DNA of 64,000 nt from Bradyrhizobium sp. sGM-13. Its GTDB lineage: Bacteria > Pseudomonadota > Alphaproteobacteria > Rhizobiales > Xanthobacteraceae. The stretch is from contig NZ_JAGWDK010000024.1 of the NCBI RefSeq assembly GCF_018398875.1, positions 39,635-103,634 on the forward strand. Reading direction: 5' to 3'. The notes under the pieces were generated by a model that was not told the DNA's origin, made no database searches, and saw nothing but the letters and a program-made list of their open reading frames with translations. A program made the position numbers and the translations under genes. Below are positions 8,193-16,538 of the stretch, piece by piece (position 1 is the stretch's first letter; every line of letters begins with the position of its first letter).

Positions 8193-8687
8193 GTGAAGAA
8201 GCGGCTCTATCCTGCAGTGCTGGAACGCGGTCCGCGCGGTGCGCTCGGCGCGTGGTTTCCCGATTTTCCGGGTTGCGTCGCTGGCGGGCGATCGCAAGAA
8301 GCGGCGATCGAGAAAGCGGAGGCCGCGCTGGCGCGCGCGGTGGACGAAATGGCGGAGCAGGGCAGGTCGCTACCGGAGCCAACGCCGATCGAACAGATCG
8401 CGCTGCCGAGGAGTGCCGACGTCGTCGCCTACTTCATTGTCGGGGTCGACCCGCCCGATCCGTCCGAACGCGTGAATGTCTATCTGCCGAAGAGCCTGAT
8501 CACGCGGATCGACAAGCGCGCCACGGAGCTTGGCATGAGTCGTTCCAGCTTCTTCGGCTTCGCTGCCACGATTGCACTCGATTGGAGTCCAACCTTTCCG
8601 CATGCTGGCCTTGGGGATCCTCGCTCGAAGGTCCACAAGACGGGCGCGGTGCAAGCTGGGAAACGAGCAGGTAAGAAGCGGTCCTGA
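8193..8687 (+). CDS. HicB-like antitoxin, orphan
   Basis: 164-residue protein. The N-terminal half is the HicB fold (YPAVLERGPRGALGAWFPDFPGCVAGG), a partial RNase-H-like domain that inhibits HicA toxins. A ribbon-helix-helix-like DNA-binding segment follows (VNVYLPKSLITRIDKRATELGMSRS, about 92-116) and the tail is lysine-rich. The start is GTG 8193, set by GGGGAGG five bases upstream. No HicA-sized reading frame with a dsRBD-like fold is adjacent on either side, so this is a solitary HicB. Confidence 0.8.
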   Translation: MKKRLYPAVLERGPRGALGAWFPDFPGCVAGGRSQEAAIEKAEAALARAVDEMAEQGRSLPEPTPIEQIALPRSADVVAYFIVGVDPPDPSERVNVYLPKSLITRIDKRATELGMSRSSFFGFAATIALDWSPTFPHAGLGDPRSKVHKTGAVQAGKRAGKKRS

Positions 8688-8822
8688 TCCGACAGTTGCT
8701 TGCGTCCCTCGCATAGCGCGCGCCCGTTTGCGTCGGTTGTTCGCGCCGCTCTGCGTCTCCATAGTGCCGCGGAATCAATCAATGAGGCTCCCGGCCCCGG
8801 GGCCTGCCGGGCGGGAATGCCG

Positions 8823-10067
8823 ATGCTGGATACGACAGCCACCGAAGAGATATCAAACGACGCCCGCGCGCGCGCCAACGTGCTGCGGCTCGCCGCGGCG
8901 CAGGCGCTGACCGGCGCCAATTCGGCCGTGATTTTCGCCACCGGCTCGATCGTCGGTGCGACGCTGGCGCCGACCATCTCGCTCGCCACCGTGCCGCTGT
9001 CGATGTACGTGCTGGGGCTCGCCGCCGGCACGCTGCCGACGGGCGCGATCTCGCGCGCCTATGGCCGCCGTGTCGCGTTCATCATTGGTACCTTCTGCGG
9101 AATCCTCACCGGTGCGCTTGCCGCCGCCGCCGTTCTCTACGCCTCGTTCTGGCTGTTCTGCTTCGCGACTTTCCTCGGCGGCCTCTACGGCGCAGTCGCG
9201 CAGTCCTATCGTTTTGCCGCCGCTGACGGCGCCAGCACAGCGTTCCGGCCGAAAGCCGTGTCCTGGGTGATGGCCGGCGGCGTGTTCGCCGGCGTGCTCG
9301 GTCCGCAGCTCGTGCAGTGGACCATGGATATCTGGCCGCCTTATCTGTTTGCGTTCAGCTTTGTGGTGCAGGCGTTCGTCGCGCTGGTGGCGACGGCGGT
9401 GCTGTGGGGCGTCGACGCGCCGAAGCCGGCACCGTCGGACATGCACGGCGGGCGGCCGCTGTTCGAGATTGCACGGCAACCGCGCTTCATTGCCGCGGCG
9501 CTGTGCGGCGTGATTGCTTATCCCATGATGAATCTCGTCATGACTTCTGCACCGCTCGCCATGAAGATGTGCGGGCTCACGGTGAGCGATTCCAATTTCG
9601 GCATCCAGTGGCACATCGTGGCGATGTACGGCCCGAGCTTCTTCACCGGCACGTTGATCGCCCGCTTCGGCGCACCGACAATCGTGGCACTTGGCCTGAT
9701 CCTGGAAGCCGTCGCTGCCGCGATCGGCCTTTCCGGCATCACCGCGCTGCATTTCTGGGTGGCGCTGATCGTGCTCGGCGTCGGCTGGAATTTTGCCTTT
9801 ATCGGCGCCTCGGCGTTGGTGCTGGAGACGCATCGGCCGCAGGAGCGCAACAAGGTGCAGGCGTTCAACGATTTCCTGATCTTCGGGATGATGGCGCTGG
9901 GGTCGTTCTCGTCCGGCCAGTTGCTGGCGCATTACGGCTGGTCGATGGTAAACATGGTGGTGTTCCCGCCGGTGCTGCTCGGCCTTGCAGTGCTGTCATT
10001 TGCGTCATTTGCCAAGCGTCGCGCGAAGCTGCAGGCGGTCGATGAGATTCCAGGTCCGAGCGTCTAA
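8823..10067 (+). CDS. MFS transporter
   Basis: Major-facilitator protein with about twelve hydrophobic segments, 414 residues from ATG 8823. I prefer this start because GCGGGA lies six bases upstream; ATG 8817 is too close to it. Motif-A-like RAYGRRVAF follows the second or third segment. The substrate cannot be predicted. The next gene, a small NTF2-like protein, begins 14 bases later behind a strong GGAGG, so the two are likely cotranscribed. Confidence 0.8.
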   Translation: MLDTTATEEISNDARARANVLRLAAAQALTGANSAVIFATGSIVGATLAPTISLATVPLSMYVLGLAAGTLPTGAISRAYGRRVAFIIGTFCGILTGALAAAAVLYASFWLFCFATFLGGLYGAVAQSYRFAAADGASTAFRPKAVSWVMAGGVFAGVLGPQLVQWTMDIWPPYLFAFSFVVQAFVALVATAVLWGVDAPKPAPSDMHGGRPLFEIARQPRFIAAALCGVIAYPMMNLVMTSAPLAMKMCGLTVSDSNFGIQWHIVAMYGPSFFTGTLIARFGAPTIVALGLILEAVAAAIGLSGITALHFWVALIVLGVGWNFAFIGASALVLETHRPQERNKVQAFNDFLIFGMMALGSFSSGQLLAHYGWSMVNMVVFPPVLLGLAVLSFASFAKRRAKLQAVDEIPGPSV

Positions 10068-10081
10068 TTACCGGAGGTCCC

Positions 10082-10441
10082 ATGCCGTCGCGCGCCCGTC
10101 TCGACGAATTCATCGCCGCGGTCGTCTCCGGCGATCATGCCGGCGCGATCGAGCGCTTCTACACCGAGGACGCCAGTATGCAGGAGAACGCCGCTCCGCC
10201 ACGGGTCGGCCGCGACGTGCTGGTGGCGCATGAGCGCGCGGTGTTGGAACGGGTCAAAAGCGTGACCTCGACCTGCGTGACCTCTGTCGTCGAGGGCGAC
10301 CATGTCGCGATTCACTGGATTTTCGACTTTGTCTTTCATTCAGGCAAGACCGGGCGGTTCGACGAAGTCGCCTTGCAGGAATGGCGCGGCGACAAGGTTT
10401 GGCGCGAGCGGTTCTTCTACGATCCGTCGAAACCGGCCTAG
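10082..10441 (+). CDS. SnoaL/NTF2-like small protein
   Basis: 119-residue protein with the cone-shaped NTF2/SnoaL fold pattern: an N-terminal helix (RLDEFIAAVVSGD), FYTEDASMQEN, GRDVLVAHE, and a terminal beta sheet (HVAIHWIFDFVF, VALQEWRGDKVWRERFFYDP). Such proteins can be isomerases, hydrolases or ligand binders; the function here is unknown. It follows the MFS gene with an 8-base gap from GGAGG to ATG. Confidence 0.75.
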   Translation: MPSRARLDEFIAAVVSGDHAGAIERFYTEDASMQENAAPPRVGRDVLVAHERAVLERVKSVTSTCVTSVVEGDHVAIHWIFDFVFHSGKTGRFDEVALQEWRGDKVWRERFFYDPSKPA

Positions 10442-10508
10442 CTGCCATCTGCTGACATTTCGGCCGGCGCCGAAGCAATTGCCCAGCGAGTCTGCTAACC
10501 TTCTCCGT

Positions 10509-10594
10509 CATGGCCGGGCTTGTCCCGGCCATCCACGTCTTTGACAGATCATGGAACGACGTGGATGCCCGGAACAAGCCGGGGCATGACGATG
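10509..10594. repeat. Palindromic intergenic repeat
   Basis: An imperfect long hairpin. The left half reads ATGGCCGGGCTTGTCCCGGC then CATCCACGTC; the right half ACGTGGATG then CCCGGAACAAGCCGGGGCAT returns its complement. It lies between the NTF2-like gene and the second MFS gene. Such elements recur in Bradyrhizobium-type genomes; it could also act as a transcription attenuator. Confidence 0.7.
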
Positions 10595-10622
10595 TGAGAA
10601 ATAGCAAGAGAAGCAAACGACG

Positions 10623-11855
10623 TTGGACGCTCGCAACTACGCCACCATCGACGAGACCTCGATCCGCTACGACGGCTGGCGCATCGTCGTCGTGTGCTTC
10701 CTGCTGGCAACCTTCGGCTGGGGGCTCGGCTTCTACGGCCAGAGCGTCTATGTCGCCGAGTTGCAGCGGCTGCACGGCTGGCCGGCTTCGCTGATTTCGT
10801 CCGGCACCACGTTCTTCTATCTGTTCGGCGCAGCGCTGGTCGCCTTCGTCAGCGAAGCCATCAAGGCGTTCGGTCCGCGCAATTGCCTGATCGCAGGCAC
10901 GTTGGCGATGGCCGCGGCGGCCGTCTCGATCGGTCAGGTGCGCGAGCCTTGGCAGCTTTACCTTGCGAACGCCGTGCTGGCGTTCGGCTGGGCCGGCACC
11001 AGCCTTGGCATCATCACCAACACGCTGGGGCTGTGGTTCGACAACAAGCGCGGCATGGCGATCAGCCTGGCGCTGAATGGCGCAAGCTTTGGCGGCATCG
11101 TCGGCGTGCCGCTGCTGGTGACCGCGATCGGCTATTTCGGCTTCTCTGGCGCGATGATGGCGTCGGCCGTCGTAATGGTTGCGTTGATGGTGCCGGTGAT
11201 CCTGCTGCTGGTCGGACGGCCGCCGCTTCACCTGAGTACGGGCGGGCTCGAGACTGCCGACGCGCCGTCGCCGACGCAAATTCGCGCGCGCGCCTTTCGC
11301 GACATCGGTTTTCTCTCGGTGTCGTCGGCGTTCGCACTGGTGCTGTTCGCGCAGGTCGGCTTCATCGTTCACCTGATCGCATTTCTGGATTCGGTGATCG
11401 GGCGCGAGCGCGCCGCGATTGCGGTAGCGCTATTGACGGCAATGGCGGTGGTCGGTCGTGTGCTGTTTTCTTTCGTGATCGACCGGATGAACCAGCGGCT
11501 GGCGTCCTCGCTGTCGTTTGTCAGCCAGGCGGTGGCGCTGCTCATTGTCGTCAATGTGCATAACGAATACGTGCTGATCGCAGCCTGCGCGCTGTTCGGC
11601 TTCTCCGTCGGCAACCTCATCACATTGCCGGCGCTGATCGTGCAGCGCGAATTCGATCCGCGTTCGTTCGGCGTGCTGGTCAGTTTGATCACGGCGATCA
11701 ACCAGATCACGTATGCGTTCGGTCCCGGCGTGGTTGGCCTGTTGCGCGATCTGTCCGGCAGTTACGCGCTGCCGTTCTACGGGTGCATCGGAGTCGAGCT
11801 GACGGCGGCGGTGCTGATCATGATCCGCGGGCGCGGCCCTGCTCGCGTCCAGTAG
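10623..11855 (+). CDS. MFS transporter
   Basis: Second major-facilitator protein, 410 residues, with twelve hydrophobic segments in two halves separated by the charged stretch near 198-225. The start is a TTG at 10623 preceded by AGAGAAG; no better in-frame ATG lies nearby. The layout resembles oxalate/formate or monocarboxylate MFS carriers (GWGLGFYGQSVYVAEL in segment 1), but no substrate can be assigned. The 3' end overlaps the convergent MerR gene by 38 bases. Confidence 0.8.
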   Translation: MDARNYATIDETSIRYDGWRIVVVCFLLATFGWGLGFYGQSVYVAELQRLHGWPASLISSGTTFFYLFGAALVAFVSEAIKAFGPRNCLIAGTLAMAAAAVSIGQVREPWQLYLANAVLAFGWAGTSLGIITNTLGLWFDNKRGMAISLALNGASFGGIVGVPLLVTAIGYFGFSGAMMASAVVMVALMVPVILLLVGRPPLHLSTGGLETADAPSPTQIRARAFRDIGFLSVSSAFALVLFAQVGFIVHLIAFLDSVIGRERAAIAVALLTAMAVVGRVLFSFVIDRMNQRLASSLSFVSQAVALLIVVNVHNEYVLIAACALFGFSVGNLITLPALIVQREFDPRSFGVLVSLITAINQITYAFGPGVVGLLRDLSGSYALPFYGCIGVELTAAVLIMIRGRGPARVQ

Positions 11856-12294
11856 CGGCGAACGATTTGCGCGGCGGCCGCCGCGTCTTCCTTTCGCCAA
11901 TAGCGCCTGACGCCGCGGCCCGCAGCAGGCGGCGGAAGGTGGGGCACTCCATGTGGCTCGGGGCGGGGCAGGCGGCGGCGTGGCGCAGGCCGTCGTGCAT
12001 GGCGTTGAGTTTGCGGATCGTCCGCTCCAGCTCCTCGGCCTTGGCCGCCAGCATGCGCCGGTCGATGCGCGGCCGGCCGTCGGGTGCGAACATCCTGGCG
12101 ATCTCATCGAGCGAGAAGCCGGCGGCGCGTCCGAGCGCGATCAGCGCCAGCCGGTCCAACACGGCCGGATCGAACAGCCGGCGAAGGCCGCGCCTTCCAT
12201 GAGAGGCGATCAACCCCTTCTCCTCATAGAAGCGCAGGGTCGAGGCGCGAACGCCCGACAATCGAGCCGCCTCTGCGATATCGATGTCTCTCAT
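11818..12294 (-). CDS. MerR-family transcriptional regulator
   Basis: 158-residue regulator with the MerR N-terminal winged helix (DIAEAARLSGVRASTLRFYEEKGLI) and a dimerisation helix around 80-105. Two cysteines follow in the effector region (AAACPAPSHMECP, about 106-118), which might bind metal or sense redox; this differs from the 2Fe-2S CxxCxC cluster of true SoxR. The C-terminal 35 or so residues are basic. It diverges from the methyltransferase gene at 12387 over a promoter with a TCAAGT-TG-ACTTGA dyad. Confidence 0.85.
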   Translation of the reverse strand: MRDIDIAEAARLSGVRASTLRFYEEKGLIASHGRRGLRRLFDPAVLDRLALIALGRAAGFSLDEIARMFAPDGRPRIDRRMLAAKAEELERTIRKLNAMHDGLRHAAACPAPSHMECPTFRRLLRAAASGAIGERKTRRPPRKSFAATGREQGRARGS

Positions 12295-12297
12295 GCC

Positions 12298-12328
12298 TTG
12301 ACCTCAAGTTGACTTGAACTGGCAGAGT
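12298..12328 (+). promoter_or_regulatory. MerR-type promoter with SoxR-box-like dyad
   Basis: TTGACC (12298-12303) and CAGAGT (12323-12328) are separated by 19 bases, the overlong spacing typical of MerR-activated promoters. The spacer holds the perfect dyad TCAAGT-TG-ACTTGA (12304-12317), close to the E. coli SoxR box CCTCAAGTTAACTTGAGG. The regulator it would serve is the adjacent divergent MerR protein. The hexamers and dyad are seen; activation is inferred. Confidence 0.6.
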
Positions 12329-12386
12329 GCAGCCATCCGCGCCCACTTGGCAAGGCAGGAAACAGCTCTAGCAAAAGGAAGAGATC

Positions 12387-13241
12387 ATGAATGTCGCGCA
12401 GCAGCCAGATGACGAACAGGCAAGATTATGGAACGGCCCTGCCGGACGTGGCTGGGTCGAGGCACGGGACGTGCTCGAGGAGATGTTCAAGCCCTTCGAG
12501 GATTTGCTGGTCAAGGCGGTGTCCGAGGCCGCAGCGAGCTGCGTGCTCGACGTCGGCTGCGGCACGGGCGCCACCACGCTCGCCGTCGCCCGGGCACTCG
12601 GCACCAAGGGATACTGCACGGGCATCGACCTTTCGGAACCGATGATCGCCGTGGCACGCGCCCGAGCAGCGCGGGACGGCCAACCTGCAAGTTTCATCTG
12701 CGCCGACGCCCAAACACACGCCTTCGCGCCCGCAAGTTTCGACATGATCATTTCGCGTCTCGGCGTCATGTTCTTTGCCGACCCCGTGCAGGCGTTCGCC
12801 AATCTGCGCCGGGCGGCACGGCCTGACGCGAGGCTGCGCTTCATTGCTTGGCGGGGTGTGGCGGAAAATCCATTCATGACGACGGCCGAGCGGGCGGCAA
12901 AGCCGCTGCTGCCCGACCTTCCCGCGCGTCGACCCGAAGGACCGGGGCAGTTCGCCTTCGCCGACCGGCGCCGGATCGAGACCATTTTGGAGGCGAGTGG
13001 CTGGACAGCGATCGACATCCGGCCGATCGATATCGTCTGCAGCTTTCAAAAGACGGAACTCGCCCGCTACGCCGGCTGGCTTGGACCGGTCGGCCTGTTC
13101 CTTCAGGGGGCGGATGAAGGCACCCGTGCACGGGTGATCGAAACCGTCAGCACCGCCTTCGAACCCTATATTCGCGGGCCAGCGGTCTCCTTCACCGCGG
13201 CGTGCTGGATGGTGGCAGCGGCCAACGGAGGCCATGCATGA
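12387..13241 (+). CDS. Class I SAM-dependent methyltransferase
   Basis: 284-residue methyltransferase with the SAM-binding motif VLDVGCGTGATTLAVA (about 53-68), the acidic post-motif GIDLSEPM, and DMIISRLGVMFFADP for motif IV. The substrate is unknown. It is expressed from the MerR-type promoter just upstream and coupled (ATGA overlap) to the DUF2938 membrane protein, so the trio regulator/methyltransferase/membrane protein behaves as one module. Confidence 0.82.
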   Translation: MNVAQQPDDEQARLWNGPAGRGWVEARDVLEEMFKPFEDLLVKAVSEAAASCVLDVGCGTGATTLAVARALGTKGYCTGIDLSEPMIAVARARAARDGQPASFICADAQTHAFAPASFDMIISRLGVMFFADPVQAFANLRRAARPDARLRFIAWRGVAENPFMTTAERAAKPLLPDLPARRPEGPGQFAFADRRRIETILEASGWTAIDIRPIDIVCSFQKTELARYAGWLGPVGLFLQGADEGTRARVIETVSTAFEPYIRGPAVSFTAACWMVAAANGGHA

Positions 13242-13738
13242 CTGAAGCGGCAGACTATCTGACATCAGCGGTGCTGATCGGGACGGGTGCAACCGTCGTG
13301 ATGGACATCTGGACGATGATCCGGCAGCGCCTGCTTGGCATTCCGTCGCTGGACTCTGGTCTGGTGGGCCGCTGGCTCGGCCACCTCGCACGCGGGCGCC
13401 TGCGCCACGACCGGATTGCCGCGTCGCCGCCGCTGCGGGGCGAGCGACTGATCGGCTGGTCAGCGCATTACCTGATCGGGATTGTGTTTGCCGGCGTGCT
13501 GCTTGCGTTCTTCGGCCTCGATTGGACGCGCGATCCGACGATCGGCCCGGCACTGTTGGTCGGGATCGGCAGCGTGGCCGCGCCGTTCCTGGTGATGCAG
13601 CCCGCCATGGGTTTCGGCATGGCCGCGAGCCGCACGTCGCATCCGGCAGCTGCCCGACTGCACAGTCTCGTCACGCATGCGGTGTTTGGCGGCGGTCTCT
13701 ATGCCGGCGGCTGGCTCACGCACCTGGTGCTACGTTGA
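13238..13738 (+). CDS. DUF2938 membrane protein
   Basis: 166-residue membrane protein with four predicted hydrophobic segments (near 10-25, 70-92, 100-120 and 145-163). The family is DUF2938, of unknown function. ATG 13238 overlaps the stop of the methyltransferase (ATGA), which fixes the start and implies translational coupling. The RGERLIGWSAHYLIGIVFAGVL stretch is the most family-like part. Confidence 0.75.
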   Translation: MTEAADYLTSAVLIGTGATVVMDIWTMIRQRLLGIPSLDSGLVGRWLGHLARGRLRHDRIAASPPLRGERLIGWSAHYLIGIVFAGVLLAFFGLDWTRDPTIGPALLVGIGSVAAPFLVMQPAMGFGMAASRTSHPAAARLHSLVTHAVFGGGLYAGGWLTHLVLR

Positions 13739-13748
13739 ATGCATTGGC

Positions 13749-14242
13749 CTACGCTTCCCGCTGCCGCAGCAAATCCTCCAGATCCAGCCGCTTGGTGAAC
13801 ATCGCGAGCGATCCGTCGGGTGCGCGGGGCCATTCTTCTTTCGGCCGGTCGCGATAGAGTTCGACGCCGTTCTGATCGGGATCGCGCAAATAGAGTGCCT
13901 CGCTGACGCCGTGGTCGCTGGCGCCGTCGAGCTCGATGCCAGCCTGGATCACGCGGTACAGCGCATCCGCCGCGCTGCGCGGGTGGGATAGAGAATGGCG
14001 GTGTGAAACAGGCCGGTGGTGCCCGGCGGCGGCGGATGGCCGCCTTTGCTTTCCCAGGTGTTGAGGCCGATGTGATGGTGATAACCGCCGGCCGAAATGA
14101 ATGCCGCGCCAGAACCCATCCGCTGCATCACCTCGAAGCCGAGCACGCCGCAATAGAAGCCGAGCGCGCGTTCGAGATCGGCGACCTTGAGATGGACATG
14201 CCCGATCCGCGTGCCGGCGACGATAGGTGGGGATTGGGGCAT
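13749..14242 (-). pseudogene. VOC/glyoxalase-family protein, frameshifted
   Basis: The N-terminal half (start ATG 14242, RBS GGAGAC) reads GHVHLKVADLERALGFYCGVLG through FHTAILYPTRA in one frame. The C-terminal half (ADALYRVIQAGIELDG to VELYRDRP and the stop at 13749) is in another. Adding one base near 13970-13975 restores LYPTRAALADALYRV, the usual family sequence. Metal-ligand positions of VOC dioxygenase/glyoxalase proteins (H in GHVHL, E in VELY) are both present. It is either a recent pseudogene or a one-base consensus error. Confidence 0.75.
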
Positions 14243-14261
14243 GTTGTCTCCGCGTGTTGTC

Positions 14262-14460
14262 CTCAACCCTCGCCCCGCTTGGGGGTAGGCGTAGGTCGCC
14301 TTCGGCGGCCGTCCAATAAGGAACGCCGAAGTAGGCTTCGGCTATGTCTTACGCGAAGCGGAAAATCCGGGTGAGGGGGTACAGGTCTATCGGAGGTCAC
14401 GTTTCGCGGAGCGAGCCCCTCACCCAACCCCCTCCCCGTGAAGAACGGGGAGGGGGAGGA
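14262..14460. repeat. Dispersed repeat element, intergenic copy
   Basis: About 200 bases between the VOC gene and the CMD-family gene. It contains CTTCGGCGGCCGT, GAACGCCGAAG, CTTCGGCTATG, CGCGAAGCG and GGGTGAGGGGG, then CCCCTCACCC and a closing hairpin of GGGGAGGG type. The same ordered blocks occur at 37236-37396 inside a coding sequence. This is a non-coding palindromic mobile-type repeat with no reading frame of its own. Confidence 0.75.
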
Positions 14461-14464
14461 GAGA

Positions 14465-15010
14465 TCACGCAAGATCGGACACCTCTCCATCCGGCAGCCC
14501 GAACTCAAACGTGTTCAGCGTCATCGACACCATCGTGTAATAGCCGCACAGCCCGATCACCTCGACAATCCCGCGTTCGGTGAGCAGTTTTACCACTTCG
14601 TCATACAACGCTTTTGACACGCCGTGGCCCTCATGCAGCGACTTGGCGAGATCATAGATCATCTGGCCCTTGGGATCATCGAAGGTGGGCGTGCGGCGGT
14701 CGCGGATGTCCTCGATGATTTTCGGGTCCATGCCGCCCTTCAGCGCCAGGCGCTTGTGCGCATACCATTCGTAATGCGACGTCCAGTGCCGCGCGGTGAC
14801 GAGAATGGCGATTTCGGAAAGCTTTGCCGGAAACATCGTGTTGAAACGGAGCTGCTCGCCAAGCCGCGTAGCGTGCCGCGCCATCTCCGGACTATTGAGC
14901 CAGGCCATCATCGGCGCCGGTGGGGCGCCGCGCTTGCCGGCGATGGCCTCGTCGTAGGTTTCTTTCTGGTCGGCGCTCATTTCGCCAGGCGAAAGCAACT
15001 TCAGCCGCAT
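14465..15010 (-). CDS. Carboxymuconolactone decarboxylase-family protein
   Basis: 181-residue, all-helical AhpD/CMD-fold protein starting at ATG 15010 behind GAGGAAACC. The conserved helix ISEIAIL-type segment reads KLSEIAILVTARHWTSHYEWYAH, so the histidines are kept but the peroxidatic CxxC of AhpD is absent. It is therefore not an AhpD-type disulfide reductase; a decarboxylase-like or unknown role is more likely. The second helix pair (VIGLCGYYTMVSMTLN) is typical of the family. Confidence 0.8.
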   Translation of the reverse strand: MRLKLLSPGEMSADQKETYDEAIAGKRGAPPAPMMAWLNSPEMARHATRLGEQLRFNTMFPAKLSEIAILVTARHWTSHYEWYAHKRLALKGGMDPKIIEDIRDRRTPTFDDPKGQMIYDLAKSLHEGHGVSKALYDEVVKLLTERGIVEVIGLCGYYTMVSMTLNTFEFGLPDGEVSDLA

Positions 15011-15157
15011 GCCGGTTTCCTCTTGCTTTTCAATCGCCACCGCTTTGCGCATACACCCGATCAGGCAGCGTGACCACCGCCAGATCGGCATGGGCTGACG
15101 TCAGACATATATTGAATTCCGCAACGCGAGGACTAAGGTCGCTTCCAAACATCCCAC

Positions 15158-16357
15158 ATGGAAACGCCTGATATGTCCGATCTGGAAACATTCCGCCGTG
15201 AAACCCGCGCCTGGCTGGAGGCCAATTGTCCGCCGGAAATGCGACGGCCGATGACCTCCGAAAGCGATACCTACTGGGGCGGTCGCAACGCCAAATTCTC
15301 CTCCGAGCCGCAGCGCGTCTGGTTTGAGCGGATGCGCGACAGGGGCTGGACCGTGCCGGACTGGCCGAAGGAATATGGTGGCGGAGGGCTGGAACCCGCC
15401 GAGCACAAGGTGCTGCGCGAAGAAATGGCGGCGATGGGCGCGCGCTCTCCGCTCTCGAGCTTCGGCATCTGGATGCTTGGGCCGGCGCTGCTGAAATACG
15501 GCACCGAGGCGCAGAAGAAAGAACACCTGCCCAAGATCGCCGCCGGCCTGATCCGCTGGTGCCAGGGCTATTCCGAGCCGAACGCCGGCTCGGACCTCGC
15601 CTCGCTGCAAACCCGCGCCGATAGCGATGGCGACGATTACATCATCAACGGCCAGAAGATTTGGACGTCGTATGCGAACTACGCCGACTGGATTTTCTGT
15701 CTGGTGCGCACCGATCCCACGGCGAAGAAGCATGACGGCATCAGCTTCATCCTGTTCGACATGGCCTCGAAGGGCGTGTCGACCAAGCCGATCTTGCTGA
15801 TCTCCGGCTATTCGCCGTTTTGCGAAACCTTCTTCGATAATGTGCGGGTGCCGAAATCGCATGTGGTGGGCCAGGTCAACCGCGGCTGGGATGTTGCAAA
15901 ATATCTGCTGCAGCATGAGCGGGCGATGATCTCAGGCACTGGAGAGCGCGGCATCGGCCGTCCGCTCGGGCAGGTCGCCGCCGACTCCGTCGGTGGCGAT
16001 GATTCCGGTCGGCTCGACGATGCGATGCTGCGCAGCCAGGTTGCGGCGTTCGACATCGACGAGGCGGCGTTTGCGGCCGTGGCCGAACGCGCGATCGATC
16101 TCGCCAAGGCCGGCCAGTCGCATCCGGCGTTTTCGTCGGCGATGAAATATTACGGCACCGAGCTCAACAAACGCCGCCACGAGATCCTGATGTCGGCCGG
16201 CGGCATCGATGCGCTGGAATGGGAAAGTGAGCGCTCCAGAGGCGGCGCCCGCCCCCGCGCCTGGCTGCGCACCAAGGCCAACTCGATCGAGGGCGGCACC
16301 AGCGAAGTGATGCTCGGCATCGTCGCCAAGCGCATCCTCGATCTGCCGGGGGCGTAG
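15158..16357 (+). CDS. Acyl-CoA dehydrogenase, catalytic (large) subunit type
   Basis: 399-residue acyl-CoA dehydrogenase with the N-terminal helical domain, the flavin-binding YSEPNAGSDLASLQTRA (about 130-146) and INGQKIWTSYAN (164-175). The C-terminal block is SIEGGTSEVMLGIVAKRIL, in which the glutamate of the EGT-like motif is the expected catalytic base. The start could be ATG 15173 (MSDLE), which has GGAAACG upstream. With the gene at 16539 it resembles paired alpha/beta dehydrogenases such as PimC/PimD of Rhodopseudomonas; the substrate is unproven. Confidence 0.87.
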   Translation: METPDMSDLETFRRETRAWLEANCPPEMRRPMTSESDTYWGGRNAKFSSEPQRVWFERMRDRGWTVPDWPKEYGGGGLEPAEHKVLREEMAAMGARSPLSSFGIWMLGPALLKYGTEAQKKEHLPKIAAGLIRWCQGYSEPNAGSDLASLQTRADSDGDDYIINGQKIWTSYANYADWIFCLVRTDPTAKKHDGISFILFDMASKGVSTKPILLISGYSPFCETFFDNVRVPKSHVVGQVNRGWDVAKYLLQHERAMISGTGERGIGRPLGQVAADSVGGDDSGRLDDAMLRSQVAAFDIDEAAFAAVAERAIDLAKAGQSHPAFSSAMKYYGTELNKRRHEILMSAGGIDALEWESERSRGGARPRAWLRTKANSIEGGTSEVMLGIVAKRILDLPGA

Positions 16358-16378
16358 TGCATCTAGGCTCACTCTCTC

Positions 16379-16501
16379 GTCGTCCCTGCGAAAGCAGGGA
16401 CCCATAACCACCGCTGCTGAGTATTGATCGATCGTGACGCCAGCTCCATTCCTGCTCGATAGGCCGCGGCGTATGGGTCCCTGCGTTCGCAGGGACGACG
16501 A
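16379..16501. repeat. Palindromic repeat, REP family A
   Basis: The outer inverted repeat CGTCGTCCCTGCG ... CGCAGGGACGACG brackets inner arms GCAGGGACCCATA and TATGGGTCCCTGC. It separates the two acyl-CoA dehydrogenase genes. Related copies lie at 24796-24935 and 57404-57536, and a half copy at 63951-63966. Confidence 0.8.
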
Positions 16502-16538
16502 AGCAACTTAATTCACACTTCTGAGACGGAATTTCCTT

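Noticed and set aside
8853..9932. Long minus-strand open frame opposite an MFS transporter
   Set aside because: It is rich in Arg, His, Gln and Gly with no hydrophobic core, the typical antisense shadow of a GC-rich membrane-protein gene; the plus strand encodes a clear transporter.
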